Assembly (NCBI GenBank): GCA_023388715.1
Contig: JAEWFT010000055.1
Span: 7,432 to 71,431, forward strand
Direction: 5' to 3'
Source: Pseudomonadota bacterium
Lineage (GTDB): Bacteria > Pseudomonadota > Gammaproteobacteria > Xanthomonadales > Xanthomonadaceae
DNA: 64,000 bases
Below are positions 43,343-52,061 of the stretch, one piece after another. The position numbers and the translations under genes are program-made. Below the pieces are notes generated by a model that was given only the letters and a program-made list of their open reading frames with translations, made no database searches and was not told the DNA's origin. Each line of letters begins with the position of its first letter. The first letter of the stretch is position 1.

Positions 43343-44227
43343 TCAGTCGGCCAGCTGGCCGATGACGTCCTGCAGGCCCTGGCGCCACGATGGAGGAGTA
43401 ATGCCGAAATCGGCGCGCAGGCGGCTGGTGTCGAGCACCGAATAGGCCGGGCGCCGGGCGGGCGTCGGATAGTCGCTGGTGCCGATGGCCCGGACCCGCG
43501 GCACGCGCGGAAGGCGTCCCGCTGCGTGCGCCTGCTCGAAGATCGCGCGGGCGAATTCGTGCCAGCTGGCCTGCCCTGCCGCGGTCAGGTGCCAGGTACC
43601 GGACGCATCCACGCCCTGTCGCACGATTTCGGCGGTGGCGTTGGCGATGAAATGCGCGGGGGTCGGCGCGCCGACCTGGTCGGCCACCACGCCCAGCTCA
43701 TCCCGCTCGCCGCCAAGGCGCAACATGGTGCGCAGGAAATTGCTGCCGTGCGTGGCATACACCCAGGCGGTGCGCAGGATGGCGTGGCGGGCGCCGCTGT
43801 CGCGTATGGCCTGCTCGCCCGCCAGCTTGCTGGCGCCATAGACGCCCAGGGGGGCGGTGGGATCCTCTTCCCGGTACGGGCGCGAGCCGGTGCCGTCGAA
43901 CACGTAGTCGGTGGAGTAATGGACCAGCAGCGCACCCTCGCCGGCGCAGGCGCGCGCAAGTGCGGCGGGCGCCGCCGCATTGACCCGGAATGCGCCATCC
44001 GGTTCGGCTTCCGCGCGATCCACCGCGGTATAGGCGGCCGCGTTCACCACCACATCGGGCGCCACGCGGCGCACCAGGTCTTCCAGCGCGTCAGGCGCAT
44101 CGAAATCGGCAAGCAGGTCGGAACCTGCGCCTTGGCGCGTGGCAACGATTAACTCGCCCAGCGGGAGCAGGCTGCGCCGCAGCTCACGCCCCACCTGTCC
44201 ATTGCCGCCAAGCAGCAGCAGCTTCAT
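43343..44227 (-). CDS. rmlD: dTDP-4-dehydrorhamnose reductase
   Basis: Last step of dTDP-L-rhamnose synthesis, NAD(P)H-dependent. 294 residues: GGNGQVGRE (7-15) Rossmann motif, VVNAAAYTAVDRAE, YSTDYVFDG, and the catalytic YGASKLAGE. Four-base overlap with rmlC at its start. Ends one base from the convergent acyltransferase. Confidence 0.95.
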   Translation of the reverse strand: MKLLLLGGNGQVGRELRRSLLPLGELIVATRQGAGSDLLADFDAPDALEDLVRRVAPDVVVNAAAYTAVDRAEAEPDGAFRVNAAAPAALARACAGEGALLVHYSTDYVFDGTGSRPYREEDPTAPLGVYGASKLAGEQAIRDSGARHAILRTAWVYATHGSNFLRTMLRLGGERDELGVVADQVGAPTPAHFIANATAEIVRQGVDASGTWHLTAAGQASWHEFARAIFEQAHAAGRLPRVPRVRAIGTSDYPTPARRPAYSVLDTSRLRADFGITPPSWRQGLQDVIGQLAD

Positions 44228-44784
44228 GCGGCGAACTGCGGCAATCGCTCCGCGGCCACCTCCGCCAGCAGCGGTGCGGCCGCATCCTTGTCCGACAGCG
44301 AGACCTCCGCCAGCGGCCAGTCGATGGCCAGTTGCGGATCGTCCCAGCGCAGCGAGTTGTCGCTGGCGCGGTCATACGGCGCGGTGCACAGGTAGGTGAA
44401 CACCGCGGTCTCGCTCAGGGTCAGGAAGCCGTGGGCGAACCCTTCCGGAATCCAGAAGTGACGCTTGTTGTCCGCGCTCAGGATCGCGGCGGCGTGGCGG
44501 CCAAACGTGGGTGACCCGCGACGGATGTCGACGGCGACGTCGTACACCTCGCCCTCCAGCACGCTCACCAGCTTGCCCTGCACGTTGTGCGGCCATTGGT
44601 AGTGCAGCCCTCGCAGCACGCCCTTCTGCGAGCGGCTGACGTTGTGCTGGACGAACTGCGTCGGCAGGCCGTGCTCGGCGAAGCGCGCCGCATTCCAGCC
44701 CTCGTAGAACCAGCCGCGCTCGTCGCCGAACACCGCCGGCTCGATCACCACGCAACCGGGCAGGCCGGTCTGGATCAGCTTCAT
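44224..44784 (-). CDS. rmlC: dTDP-4-dehydrorhamnose 3,5-epimerase
   Basis: Cupin epimerase, 186 residues. Motifs [20 protein letters not shown] with the catalytic His, [26 protein letters not shown] and [10 protein letters not shown] are diagnostic. ATG at 44784 forms an ATGA overlap with rmlA, and its own end overlaps rmlD the same way. Confidence 0.96.
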   Translation of the reverse strand: MKLIQTGLPGCVVIEPAVFGDERGWFYEGWNAARFAEHGLPTQFVQHNVSRSQKGVLRGLHYQWPHNVQGKLVSVLEGEVYDVAVDIRRGSPTFGRHAAAILSADNKRHFWIPEGFAHGFLTLSETAVFTYLCTAPYDRASDNSLRWDDPQLAIDWPLAEVSLSDKDAAAPLLAEVAAERLPQFAA

Positions 44785-45668
44785 TCGACCCGCCCGTGCT
44801 CGAGCAGGCCGAGCAGGTACTGGCCGTAGCCGTTCTTGGCCAGCGGCCGGGCCAGCTCGCGCAGCTGTCCGTCGTCGATCCAGCCGTTGTAGTAGGCGAT
44901 CTCCTCCGGGCAGCACACCCGAAGGCCCTGGCGCTTCTCGACCGTCTCGATGAAGGTGGAGGCCTCGACCAGCGATTCGTGGGTGCCGGTGTCCAGCCAG
45001 GCATAACCGCGCCCCATCCGCTCCAGCTGCAGGCTGCCATCCTCCAGGTAACGGCGGTTGAGGTCGGTGATCTCGAGCTCGCCCCGCGGCGACGGCGCCA
45101 GCTCGGCGGCGTAGTCGCAGACGCGGCCGTCGTAGAAGTACAGGCCGGTGACGGCGTAGTTCGACTTTGGCTGGCCCGGTTTCTCCTCCAGCCCGACCAC
45201 GGTCCCGCTGGCGTCGAACTCGGCCACGCCGTAGCGCTCCGGGTCGCGCACCCAATAGCCGAACACGGTCGCGCCGTGCTCGCGCGCGTCGGCGCGCCTG
45301 AGCAGGTCGGTCAGGCCATGGCCGTGGAAGATGTTGTCGCCCAGCACCAGGCAGCTGGGCCCGCCGGCGAGGAACTCGCGACCGATCAGGAAGGCCTGCG
45401 CCAGGCCGTCCGGGCTCGGCTGCGCGGCATACTCGATCTTCATCCCCCACTGCGAACCATCGCCCAGCAGGTGCTGGAACAACGCCTGCTCGTGCGGGGT
45501 ATTGATCACCAGTACTTCGCGGATCCCGGCCAGCATCAGCACGCTGAGCGGGTAATAGACCATTGGCTTGTCGTACACCGGCAGCAGCTGCTTGCTGATG
45601 GCGCGGGTGATCGGATATAGCCGGGTGCCGGAGCCGCCGGCCAGGATGATGCCCTTGCGCTGGGTCAT
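44781..45668 (-). CDS. rmlA: Glucose-1-phosphate thymidylyltransferase
   Basis: Makes dTDP-glucose from dTTP and glucose-1-phosphate. 295 residues: [16 protein letters not shown] (6-21) with the nucleotide-binding [52 protein letters not shown]. Feedback control by dTDP-rhamnose is known for the family. ATG 45668 overlaps the rmlB stop by four bases. Confidence 0.96.
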   Translation of the reverse strand: MTQRKGIILAGGSGTRLYPITRAISKQLLPVYDKPMVYYPLSVLMLAGIREVLVINTPHEQALFQHLLGDGSQWGMKIEYAAQPSPDGLAQAFLIGREFLAGGPSCLVLGDNIFHGHGLTDLLRRADAREHGATVFGYWVRDPERYGVAEFDASGTVVGLEEKPGQPKSNYAVTGLYFYDGRVCDYAAELAPSPRGELEITDLNRRYLEDGSLQLERMGRGYAWLDTGTHESLVEASTFIETVEKRQGLRVCCPEEIAYYNGWIDDGQLRELARPLAKNGYGQYLLGLLEHGRVE

Positions 45669-46720
45669 GCCGCGGCCCCGATGCGCTCCAGCCGGTAGCT
45701 GCCGTCCAGCACGCGCTGCACCCACGGCTGGTTGGCCAGGTACCAGTCGACGGTCTCGGCGATGCCACGCTCGAAGGTGTACTTCGGCTGCCAGCCGAGT
45801 TCATCGCGCAGCTTGCTGGCGTCGATCGCGTAGCGGCGGTCGTGGCCCGGGCGGTCCGCCACGTAGGTGATCTGCGAGGCGCGCGGCAGTCCGTCCTCGC
45901 GCGGCCGGCGCTGGTCGAGCAGCGCGCAGATCGCGTTCACCACCTCGATGTTCTGCATCTCGGCATTGCCGCCCACGTTGTAGGTCTCGCCCACCCGGCC
46001 CTTGGCCAGCACGGTTCGGATCGCCTCGCAGTGGTCGGTCACGAACAGCCAGTCGCGCACCTGCTTGCCGTCGCCGTACACCGGCAGCGGCTCGCCGGCC
46101 AGCGCCTTGGCGATCACCAGCGGGATGAGCTTCTCGGGAAAATGGTACGGGCCGTAGTTGTTGCTGCAGTTGGTGGTCAGCACCGGCAGCCCGTAGGTGT
46201 GGTGGAACGCCCGCACCAGGTGGTCGGAGGCGGCCTTGCTCGCCGAGTACGGCGAGTTCGGCGCGTACGGCGTCTCTTCGGTGAACAGGCCGGTCTCGCC
46301 CAGCGTGCCGTAGACCTCGTCGGTGGACACGTGCAGGAAGCGGAACGCATCCCTGGCATCGCCCTCCAGCGACTTCCAGTGGTCGCGCACCGCCTCCAGC
46401 AGCGCGAGGGTGCCGACCACGTTGGTCTGGATGAACGCCGCCGGGCCATCGATGGAGCGGTCCACGTGGCTTTCGGCGGCGAAGTTCACCACCGCGTCCG
46501 GGCGGTGCTCGGCCAGCAGCCGTGACACCAGCGCGCGATCGCCGATGTCGCCGTGCACGAACACGTGGTTCGGATCACCCTCGATCGCGGCCAGGGTGTC
46601 GCGGTTGCCGGCGTAGGTCAGTGCATCCAGGTTCACCACCTTGATGCCATTCGCGACCGCGCCCAGCACGAAATTGCCGCCGATGAAACCGGCGCCGCCG
46701 GTGACCAGCCATGTCGTCAT
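45665..46720 (-). CDS. rmlB: dTDP-glucose 4,6-dehydratase
   Basis: NAD-dependent SDR enzyme producing dTDP-4-keto-6-deoxyglucose. 351 residues with [10 protein letters not shown] (8-17), [12 protein letters not shown], the active-site TDEVYG and [12 protein letters not shown], and [19 protein letters not shown]. First gene of the rmlB-A-C-D unit; ssb lies 25 bases upstream on the same strand. Confidence 0.96.
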   Translation of the reverse strand: MTTWLVTGGAGFIGGNFVLGAVANGIKVVNLDALTYAGNRDTLAAIEGDPNHVFVHGDIGDRALVSRLLAEHRPDAVVNFAAESHVDRSIDGPAAFIQTNVVGTLALLEAVRDHWKSLEGDARDAFRFLHVSTDEVYGTLGETGLFTEETPYAPNSPYSASKAASDHLVRAFHHTYGLPVLTTNCSNNYGPYHFPEKLIPLVIAKALAGEPLPVYGDGKQVRDWLFVTDHCEAIRTVLAKGRVGETYNVGGNAEMQNIEVVNAICALLDQRRPREDGLPRASQITYVADRPGHDRRYAIDASKLRDELGWQPKYTFERGIAETVDWYLANQPWVQRVLDGSYRLERIGAAA

Positions 46721-46745
46721 GCGTCAGCTTCCTTGCGTGAACCGA

Positions 46746-47243
46746 TCAGAACGGGATGTCGTCGTCGAACGGGACGTCATCGAAACTGGGCTTGGCCGGC
46801 GCCGCCGCCGGCTCGCGACGCTGGGCGGGCGCGCGCTGCTGGCGTTCGCCGCCGAAGCTGCCGCCACCGCGCTGCTGGTAGCCGCCGCCTTCGCCACCGC
46901 CACGCTGGCCATCACCGCCGCCGAGCATCTGCATGTCCTCGCCGATGATGTCCGTGGTGTAGTGCTTCACCCCGTCCTTCTCGTAGGAGCCGTATTCGAT
47001 GCGGCCCTCGATGTAGACCTGGCGGCCCTTCTTCAGGTACTCGCCGGCGACTTCCGCGGTCTTGCCGAACAGCTTGACGCGGTGCCACTCGGTCTTTTCC
47101 TGGAAATTGCCGTCCTTGTCCTTGCGCGAGTAGGTCGTGGCCACGCTCAGCGTGGCGATCGCCATGCCGCCCTGGGTGTACTTCACGTCCGGGTCGTTGC
47201 CCAGGTTGCCGAGCAGGATCACCTTGTTGACGCCGCGTGCCAT
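46746..47243 (-). CDS. ssb: Single-stranded DNA-binding protein
   Basis: 165 residues: OB fold starting RGVNKVILLGNLGNDPDVKYTQ, WHRVKLFGKTAEVAGEYLKKG and VYIEGRIEYGSYEKDG, then a Gly/Gln/Arg-rich linker and the acidic tail ending DDDIPF, which binds partner proteins. Divergent from ispB; TATACT (47290-47295 on the minus strand) is a likely -10, with a leader of about 40 bases and AGGAAG before the ATG. Confidence 0.97.
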   Translation of the reverse strand: MARGVNKVILLGNLGNDPDVKYTQGGMAIATLSVATTYSRKDKDGNFQEKTEWHRVKLFGKTAEVAGEYLKKGRQVYIEGRIEYGSYEKDGVKHYTTDIIGEDMQMLGGGDGQRGGGEGGGYQQRGGGSFGGERQQRAPAQRREPAAAPAKPSFDDVPFDDDIPF

Positions 47244-47289
47244 GTTCTTCCTCGACTCGATATCGTCCGGAGCGGACGACTGGCATTGC

Positions 47290-47295
47290 AGTATA
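47290..47295 (-). promoter_or_regulatory. Candidate -10 TATACT for ssb
   Basis: TATACT on the minus strand 46 bases before the ssb ATG, matching consensus at five of six positions. No -35 assigned. Confidence 0.45.
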
Positions 47296-47358
47296 GCCGC
47301 CGGCCCGCGGCCACCGGCGGACCGCCCGCGCCCGGGTCGGGGAAACCCGCATCCCGCC

Positions 47359-47364
47359 TATAAT
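47359..47364 (+). promoter_or_regulatory. Consensus -10 TATAAT for ispB
   Basis: Perfect TATAAT 25 bases before the ispB ATG at 47390. The -35 region is weak (G/C-rich), as elsewhere in this window. Confidence 0.55.
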
Positions 47365-47389
47365 CCGGCAACCCCCGACCGCAGCGCCC

Positions 47390-48406
47390 ATGTCCGACAC
47401 CGCCCCCCTGCCCCCCGCCCGGCTGGAGCTGCCCGCGATCCAGGCCCTGGCCGCGACCGACATGGCCGCGCTGGATCGGCTGATCCGCCAGCGGCTGGCG
47501 TCCGACGTGGTGCTGATCAACCAGGTCGCCGAGTACATCATCGGCGCCGGCGGCAAGCGCCTGCGCCCGATGCTGCTGCTGCTGGCCGCGGGCGCGCTGG
47601 GCGAAGCCACCGGCAAGCCCATCGGCCCGGATGCCCACCAGCTCGCGGCGGTGGTGGAGTTCATCCACACCTCCACCCTGCTGCACGACGACGTGGTCGA
47701 CGAGTCCGACCTGCGCCGCGGGCGCAAGACCGCCAACGCGGTCTGGGGCAATGCCGCCAGCGTGCTGGTCGGCGACTTCCTGTACTCGCGCAGCTTCCAG
47801 CTGATGGTGGAACTCGGGTCGATGCAGGTGCAGCGCATCCTCGCCGACACCACCAACACCATCGCCGAGGGCGAGGTGCTGCAGCTGCTGCACGTGCGCA
47901 ACCCGGATACCGACGAAGCCGCGTACCTGCGGGTCATCGAGCGCAAGACCGCGATCCTGTTCGCCGCCGCCAGCCGCCTCGGGGCGCTGCTGGCCGGCGC
48001 CGACGTCGCGACCCAGCAGCGCCTGCACGACTACGGGCTGGCGCTGGGGTATGCGTTCCAGATCGCCGACGACGTGCTCGACTACGCCTCGGATGCGCAG
48101 ACGCTCGGCAAGAACCTGGGGGACGACCTCGCCGAGGGCAAGATGACCCTGCCGCTGATCCATGCCATGGCCCAGGCCGATGCCGGCACCTGCCAGCGGT
48201 TGCGCCAGGTCGTCGAGCAGGGCGACGCCGACGCCCTGCCCGAAGTGATGGCGGCGATCGCCGAGCACGATTCGCTGGCCTATTGCCACAAGCGCGCCGA
48301 GGACTACGCCAGGAATGCGGAAGACGCCCTGCTGGGGCTGCCGGAGAACGCGTACGTCGCCGCTCTGCGCGGGCTGGCGCAGTACGCGGTCAGCCGCGAC
48401 CACTGA
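47390..48406 (+). CDS. ispB: Octaprenyl diphosphate synthase (polyprenyl synthetase)
   Basis: Makes the side chain of ubiquinone. 338 residues: GGKRLRPMLLLLAAG (54-68), first Asp-rich motif LLHDDVVDESD (97-107), second motif FQIADDVLDY, and the final LAQYAVSRDH. Length and the alanine pattern before the first motif fit a C40 synthase; exact chain length is not certain from sequence. Convergent with the dienelactone hydrolase gene, 3 bases apart. Confidence 0.93.
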   Translation: MSDTAPLPPARLELPAIQALAATDMAALDRLIRQRLASDVVLINQVAEYIIGAGGKRLRPMLLLLAAGALGEATGKPIGPDAHQLAAVVEFIHTSTLLHDDVVDESDLRRGRKTANAVWGNAASVLVGDFLYSRSFQLMVELGSMQVQRILADTTNTIAEGEVLQLLHVRNPDTDEAAYLRVIERKTAILFAAASRLGALLAGADVATQQRLHDYGLALGYAFQIADDVLDYASDAQTLGKNLGDDLAEGKMTLPLIHAMAQADAGTCQRLRQVVEQGDADALPEVMAAIAEHDSLAYCHKRAEDYARNAEDALLGLPENAYVAALRGLAQYAVSRDH

Positions 48407-48409
48407 GAC

Positions 48410-49210
48410 TCAGGGCGCGATCGCGAACCGCTCGCGGAAGAAGTCGTCCATCATCCGGTAGGCACGCCGGGCGGCGCGTTCGTCGTAGCGGCAGTTGCTT
48501 GCCGGGTCGCTGCCGGCGGACGGCTCGGCGAAGCAGTGCACCGCGCCGCTGAAGTCCACGAACTGCCAGTCGGCCTTCGCCGCATCCATTTCCTGCTCGA
48601 AGGCGAGGATCTGGTCGTCGCTGACCGCCTTGTCGTCGGCGCCATTGAGCACGAGCACCGATGCGGGGATCGCGGCGGCGGTGGGCGACTTGGCCCCGGG
48701 GGCCAACCCGCCATGCAGGCTGACCACGCCCGCCACGTCGGCGCCGGCGCGCGCCAGCTCCAGTACCGCCGAGCCACCGAAGCAGAATCCGAACGCGCCA
48801 ACCCGCGCGGCATCCAACGGCGCGCGCCCCGCCTGCGCCTTCAGGGTGGCGAGCGCCGCCTGCATGCGTGCGCGCAACGGGCCGCGATCCTCGCCGCGCA
48901 GGCTGCCGGCAAGCTTGCCCGCCGCGGCGCTGTCTTTCGGCTGCCGGCCCTTGCCGTACACGTCAGCGACCAGCACCACGTACTGCGTCCCCGCCACCGC
49001 CTTGGCGCGTTCGATCGCGTCGTCGGTGACGCCCATCCAGTTCGGCACCATCACCAGACCCGGGCGCTTCGGTGCACCGCTATCGTCATGCACCAGGTAG
49101 CCGCTGAAGCGCTCGCCGCCCACCGACCATTCCAGCGCGCGCACCTGCATGGCGGCGAAGGCGGGAACGGCGGCAAGCAGCAGGGCAGTGGCAAGCAGGA
49201 CGCGGCGCAT
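48410..49210 (-). CDS. Exported dienelactone hydrolase-family protein
   Basis: 266-residue precursor with signal peptide (about 1-20). The elbow GFCFGG (141-146) has the cysteine nucleophile, Cys143, of dienelactone hydrolases; the Asp in NGADDKAVSD and His in SGAVHCFAEP complete the triad. Substrate unknown; periplasmic location is unusual for a dienelactone hydrolase proper, so a general hydrolase role is likelier. Confidence 0.88.
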   Translation of the reverse strand: MRRVLLATALLLAAVPAFAAMQVRALEWSVGGERFSGYLVHDDSGAPKRPGLVMVPNWMGVTDDAIERAKAVAGTQYVVLVADVYGKGRQPKDSAAAGKLAGSLRGEDRGPLRARMQAALATLKAQAGRAPLDAARVGAFGFCFGGSAVLELARAGADVAGVVSLHGGLAPGAKSPTAAAIPASVLVLNGADDKAVSDDQILAFEQEMDAAKADWQFVDFSGAVHCFAEPSAGSDPASNCRYDERAARRAYRMMDDFFRERFAIAP

Positions 49211-49276
49211 GGCGATTCCTCCGGAGGCGGGGCTACAGCGTAGCCAGCCTGTGTTCGGCAGGCGTGAGCGCCGCCT

Positions 49277-50695
49277 TCAGGCGATCCCGATCCCCGCGAT
49301 CCCGGAGATCAGCTCCGGGTCGAAACCGGCAAGTTGCGCGAAGTGCCGCCCACGGGCGACGTAGTCCGTGTAGGCGCCAAAGCTCGGCGCGCCCGGCGAG
49401 AGCAGCACCACGCCGCCTTCCGGCAACGCCGCGCGCGCCAGCGGCATCGCCTCCGCGAGGCCGTCCGCGGCGTGCAGGACGAATCCCGCCTCGCGCGCGA
49501 GCGGCGCCAGCAGGGCATGGATGCGCGGGCCGTTCGCGCCCATGGTGATGATCGCGTCCGGCGCCTGCGTGCGCATCGCCGCGGCGAAGTCGTCCCACGG
49601 CAGGCCACGCTCATGCCCGCCCACCAGCAGCGCCACAGGCCGGTGCCGGTACAGCGCCAGCGCCGCCAGCGTGGCCATCGGCGTGGTGCTGATCGAGTCA
49701 TTGACGTAGAGGATGCCATCGCGCGCGCCCAGCGGCTGCAGCCGGTTCGGCAGCGGCTCGAACCCGGCGGCGTGCGGCGCCAACGCGGCGGCATCCAGTC
49801 CGAACGCCTCCAGCGCGGTCAGCACTGCGCACAGGTTGCTGCGGTTGTGCCTGCCGGGCAACGGCAGCGCCGAGGTGTCCATCACCCGGGTCTCTCCGCG
49901 ATGCAGCGCATCGCCGCGCAGGTGCCATCCCTCCGCGTTGCCGTACCAGTGCACCTCGCTGTGCGGAAGCTGCAGCGCGGCCAGCAGCGGATCGTCGGCA
50001 TTGAGCACCGCGACCCGCGGCCAGGCCTGCGTCACCAGGGAAAGCTTGTCCTCCACGTAGCGCTGCTGGCTGCCGTGCCAGTCCAGGTGCTCGGGTTGGA
50101 GGTTGGTGACGATCGCGATCCCGGGCCTTGCGCCAGAGGCGGCGACATCGCCGGTCTGGTAGCTGGACAACTCGATCGCCCAGGCATCGGGCGTGGCGTC
50201 CAGCAGCTCCAGCAGCGGCAGGCCGATGTTGCCGGCCAGCGCGGTGCGCAGCCCCGCGGCACGCAGCAGGTGCGCCAGCAGCGCCGAGGTGGTGCTCTTG
50301 CCCTTTGTCCCGGTCACGCACAGGGTGCGCGCCATCGTGCCGTCGCCCGCGCGCTCGCCGAACCAGAGCCCGGTGCCGCCAGTGAAGCGGGTGCCATGCG
50401 CGGCGGCGTGCAGCACCTCCGGCCGGTACGGGCTGATCCCCGGCGACTTCACCACGACATCGAAGCGGGCCAGCTGCGCGCCGCTTGCGTCATGCGCGAC
50501 GTGCAGGCCGGGATCCGCGAGCGCCTCCACTTCAGCCGCCTCGGCCTCGCTGCAGATGACCGTCAGTGGCTGCCCCGGCAGGCGTGCCCGCAACGCCTTG
50601 CAGGCGGCACGTCCCTCGCGGCCCCAGCCCCACAGCGCCACCCGCCGCCCGGCGAGGTCGGCGATGCGCCGCGGCTCAGCGGGCGAAGCGGTCAC
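49277..50695 (-). CDS. murD2: UDP-N-acetylmuramoyl-L-alanine:L-glutamate ligase MurD2
   Basis: Mur ligase adding L-Glu, not D-Glu, to UDP-MurNAc-L-Ala; the epimerase MurL then inverts it. 472 residues: [18 protein letters not shown] (19-36), P-loop GTKGKSTT (129-136), [31 protein letters not shown] and [12 protein letters not shown]. The MurD2 assignment rests on adjacency to murL. GTG 50695 is chosen because GGGAG lies 7 bases upstream; ATG 50737 would overlap murL by 62 bases. Confidence 0.87.
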   Translation of the reverse strand: MTASPAEPRRIADLAGRRVALWGWGREGRAACKALRARLPGQPLTVICSEAEAAEVEALADPGLHVAHDASGAQLARFDVVVKSPGISPYRPEVLHAAAHGTRFTGGTGLWFGERAGDGTMARTLCVTGTKGKSTTSALLAHLLRAAGLRTALAGNIGLPLLELLDATPDAWAIELSSYQTGDVAASGARPGIAIVTNLQPEHLDWHGSQQRYVEDKLSLVTQAWPRVAVLNADDPLLAALQLPHSEVHWYGNAEGWHLRGDALHRGETRVMDTSALPLPGRHNRSNLCAVLTALEAFGLDAAALAPHAAGFEPLPNRLQPLGARDGILYVNDSISTTPMATLAALALYRHRPVALLVGGHERGLPWDDFAAAMRTQAPDAIITMGANGPRIHALLAPLAREAGFVLHAADGLAEAMPLARAALPEGGVVLLSPGAPSFGAYTDYVARGRHFAQLAGFDPELISGIAGIGIA

Positions 50696-52061
50696 GCAGG
50701 CGCTCCCACACGGCTGGCGGGATGCGGTGCTCGTCATCGATCGCCAGCAGCGGCTCGATGCGCAGGTCCGCGGGATCCAGCATGGGGGCGATCGTCCTTG
50801 CGAACCGCGCCACCAGCGCGTCCTCGCGCCACTCGGGCCGTTGCGCCAGCGCCATCATCGCCGCGCGCGACTCGCGGCCCTCGCCGACGCATTCGAACGG
50901 TTTGTGCTCGCCGAACTCCAGCAGGGCGTCGAAGCCGTCCGTCTGCGCGGGATCGTCAAGCAGGTTGCGGCCCACGATCGCCACCAGCCGCGGCTTGGGC
51001 ATGAACGGCGCCAGCGCCAGGAACACGAAATGGCATTTCGGGCACACCCCGCACCAGCGGCTGGTGGGGCGCTCGCCGAGGATATGGAAGTTGCGGTTGC
51101 AGCTGGAGAAATGCGCGTCGTAGCGGTCGCTGCGCGCGAACTGACGCGCTACCGCCAGCTCGCTCAGCGGCCGCAGCAGGGAGTAGTAGCGCAGGTCCGC
51201 CGCCACGTGGGATTGCAGGTGATCCCCGAACATGGACTCGAACGCCCAGCCCTTCGACCACTGGTGGTTGACCTCGCCGGTGCCGGGGATGAGCGAGCCG
51301 TAGCTGGCGGAGCGCTCGTTGGAGAACACCACCTGGTCCACGCCCAGCACCACCGCGGCAAAGGCCAGGATCGCCGAATTCACCGCGGTAACCGGGATGT
51401 GCCCGTTCCACGCGCCCTGGCGGTTGTAGTCGAACAGCTGCGGCGCCAGCTGGCGGCCGATGTTGAGGGTGGGCAACCCGGTCTGCGCGGCGCAGGCGGC
51501 AATCAGCTGCGACCCGCCGATCCAGGTCACCGTCTGCGCGATGCCCGCCGCGCGCAGGGCTTCGATGGTGACCAGCGAGTCCTTGCCGCCGCCAATGGCG
51601 ACCAGCGCATGCTCGCGCAAGCCCACTGCGGGAGCGGCTTCCGCCGCGATCGACGCCTCGTTCGGGGCAGAAGCCCCACCCACGGGGAACTTGATCCTGC
51701 CGCGCAGGTCCAGCCCGTTGCGGTAGGCGAACTCGCCCAGCCCGTTGAGGTAGACCGCTTCCACCAGCGCCGCGGTCGCGCCGTCGATGGGCGCGCCTTC
51801 GACCTCGATTGCCGCCGGCACCGCCGCCTTGTAGTAGCTCACGCCGGCGATCAGGTGCAGCAGCCGCAGTGCGCGCCCCGCGGCCTGCGCGCGCGCGCCT
51901 TCCAGCAGGAACGGCGCGCCCGGTAGGGTGACGGTTTCCACCAGCTCGGGGCCATCGTCGAAGGCGTACGCCAGCTGCGCCACGCCGGTCTGCGGATCGA
52001 AGCCGCAGCGGACGAAGCGGAATGCGCGGATCGCGTCGCGCTGGAAGGACCAACCACTCAT
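50676..52061 (-). CDS. murL: UDP-MurNAc-L-Ala-L-Glu epimerase MurL
   Basis: ATP-dependent epimerase that turns the terminal L-Glu of UDP-MurNAc-L-Ala-L-Glu into D-Glu, a route described in Xanthomonas as an alternative to MurI/MurD. 461 residues. [21 protein letters not shown] (153-173) has the PP-loop GGGKDS (157-162); [26 protein letters not shown] and the cysteine motif [12 protein letters not shown] follow. The ATG overlaps the lysAC stop by four bases and its end overlaps murD2. Confidence 0.9.
   Translation of the reverse strand: MSGWSFQRDAIRAFRFVRCGFDPQTGVAQLAYAFDDGPELVETVTLPGAPFLLEGARAQAAGRALRLLHLIAGVSYYKAAVPAAIEVEGAPIDGATAALVEAVYLNGLGEFAYRNGLDLRGRIKFPVGGASAPNEASIAAEAAPAVGLREHALVAIGGGKDSLVTIEALRAAGIAQTVTWIGGSQLIAACAAQTGLPTLNIGRQLAPQLFDYNRQGAWNGHIPVTAVNSAILAFAAVVLGVDQVVFSNERSASYGSLIPGTGEVNHQWSKGWAFESMFGDHLQSHVAADLRYYSLLRPLSELAVARQFARSDRYDAHFSSCNRNFHILGERPTSRWCGVCPKCHFVFLALAPFMPKPRLVAIVGRNLLDDPAQTDGFDALLEFGEHKPFECVGEGRESRAAMMALAQRPEWREDALVARFARTIAPMLDPADLRIEPLLAIDDEHRIPPAVWERLRDRFAR

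Noticed and set aside
49277..50695. Canonical MurD (D-glutamate ligase)
   Set aside because: Direct overlap with murL, the L-Glu epimerase, and the layout known in Xanthomonas argue for MurD2, though sequence alone cannot prove the stereochemistry.
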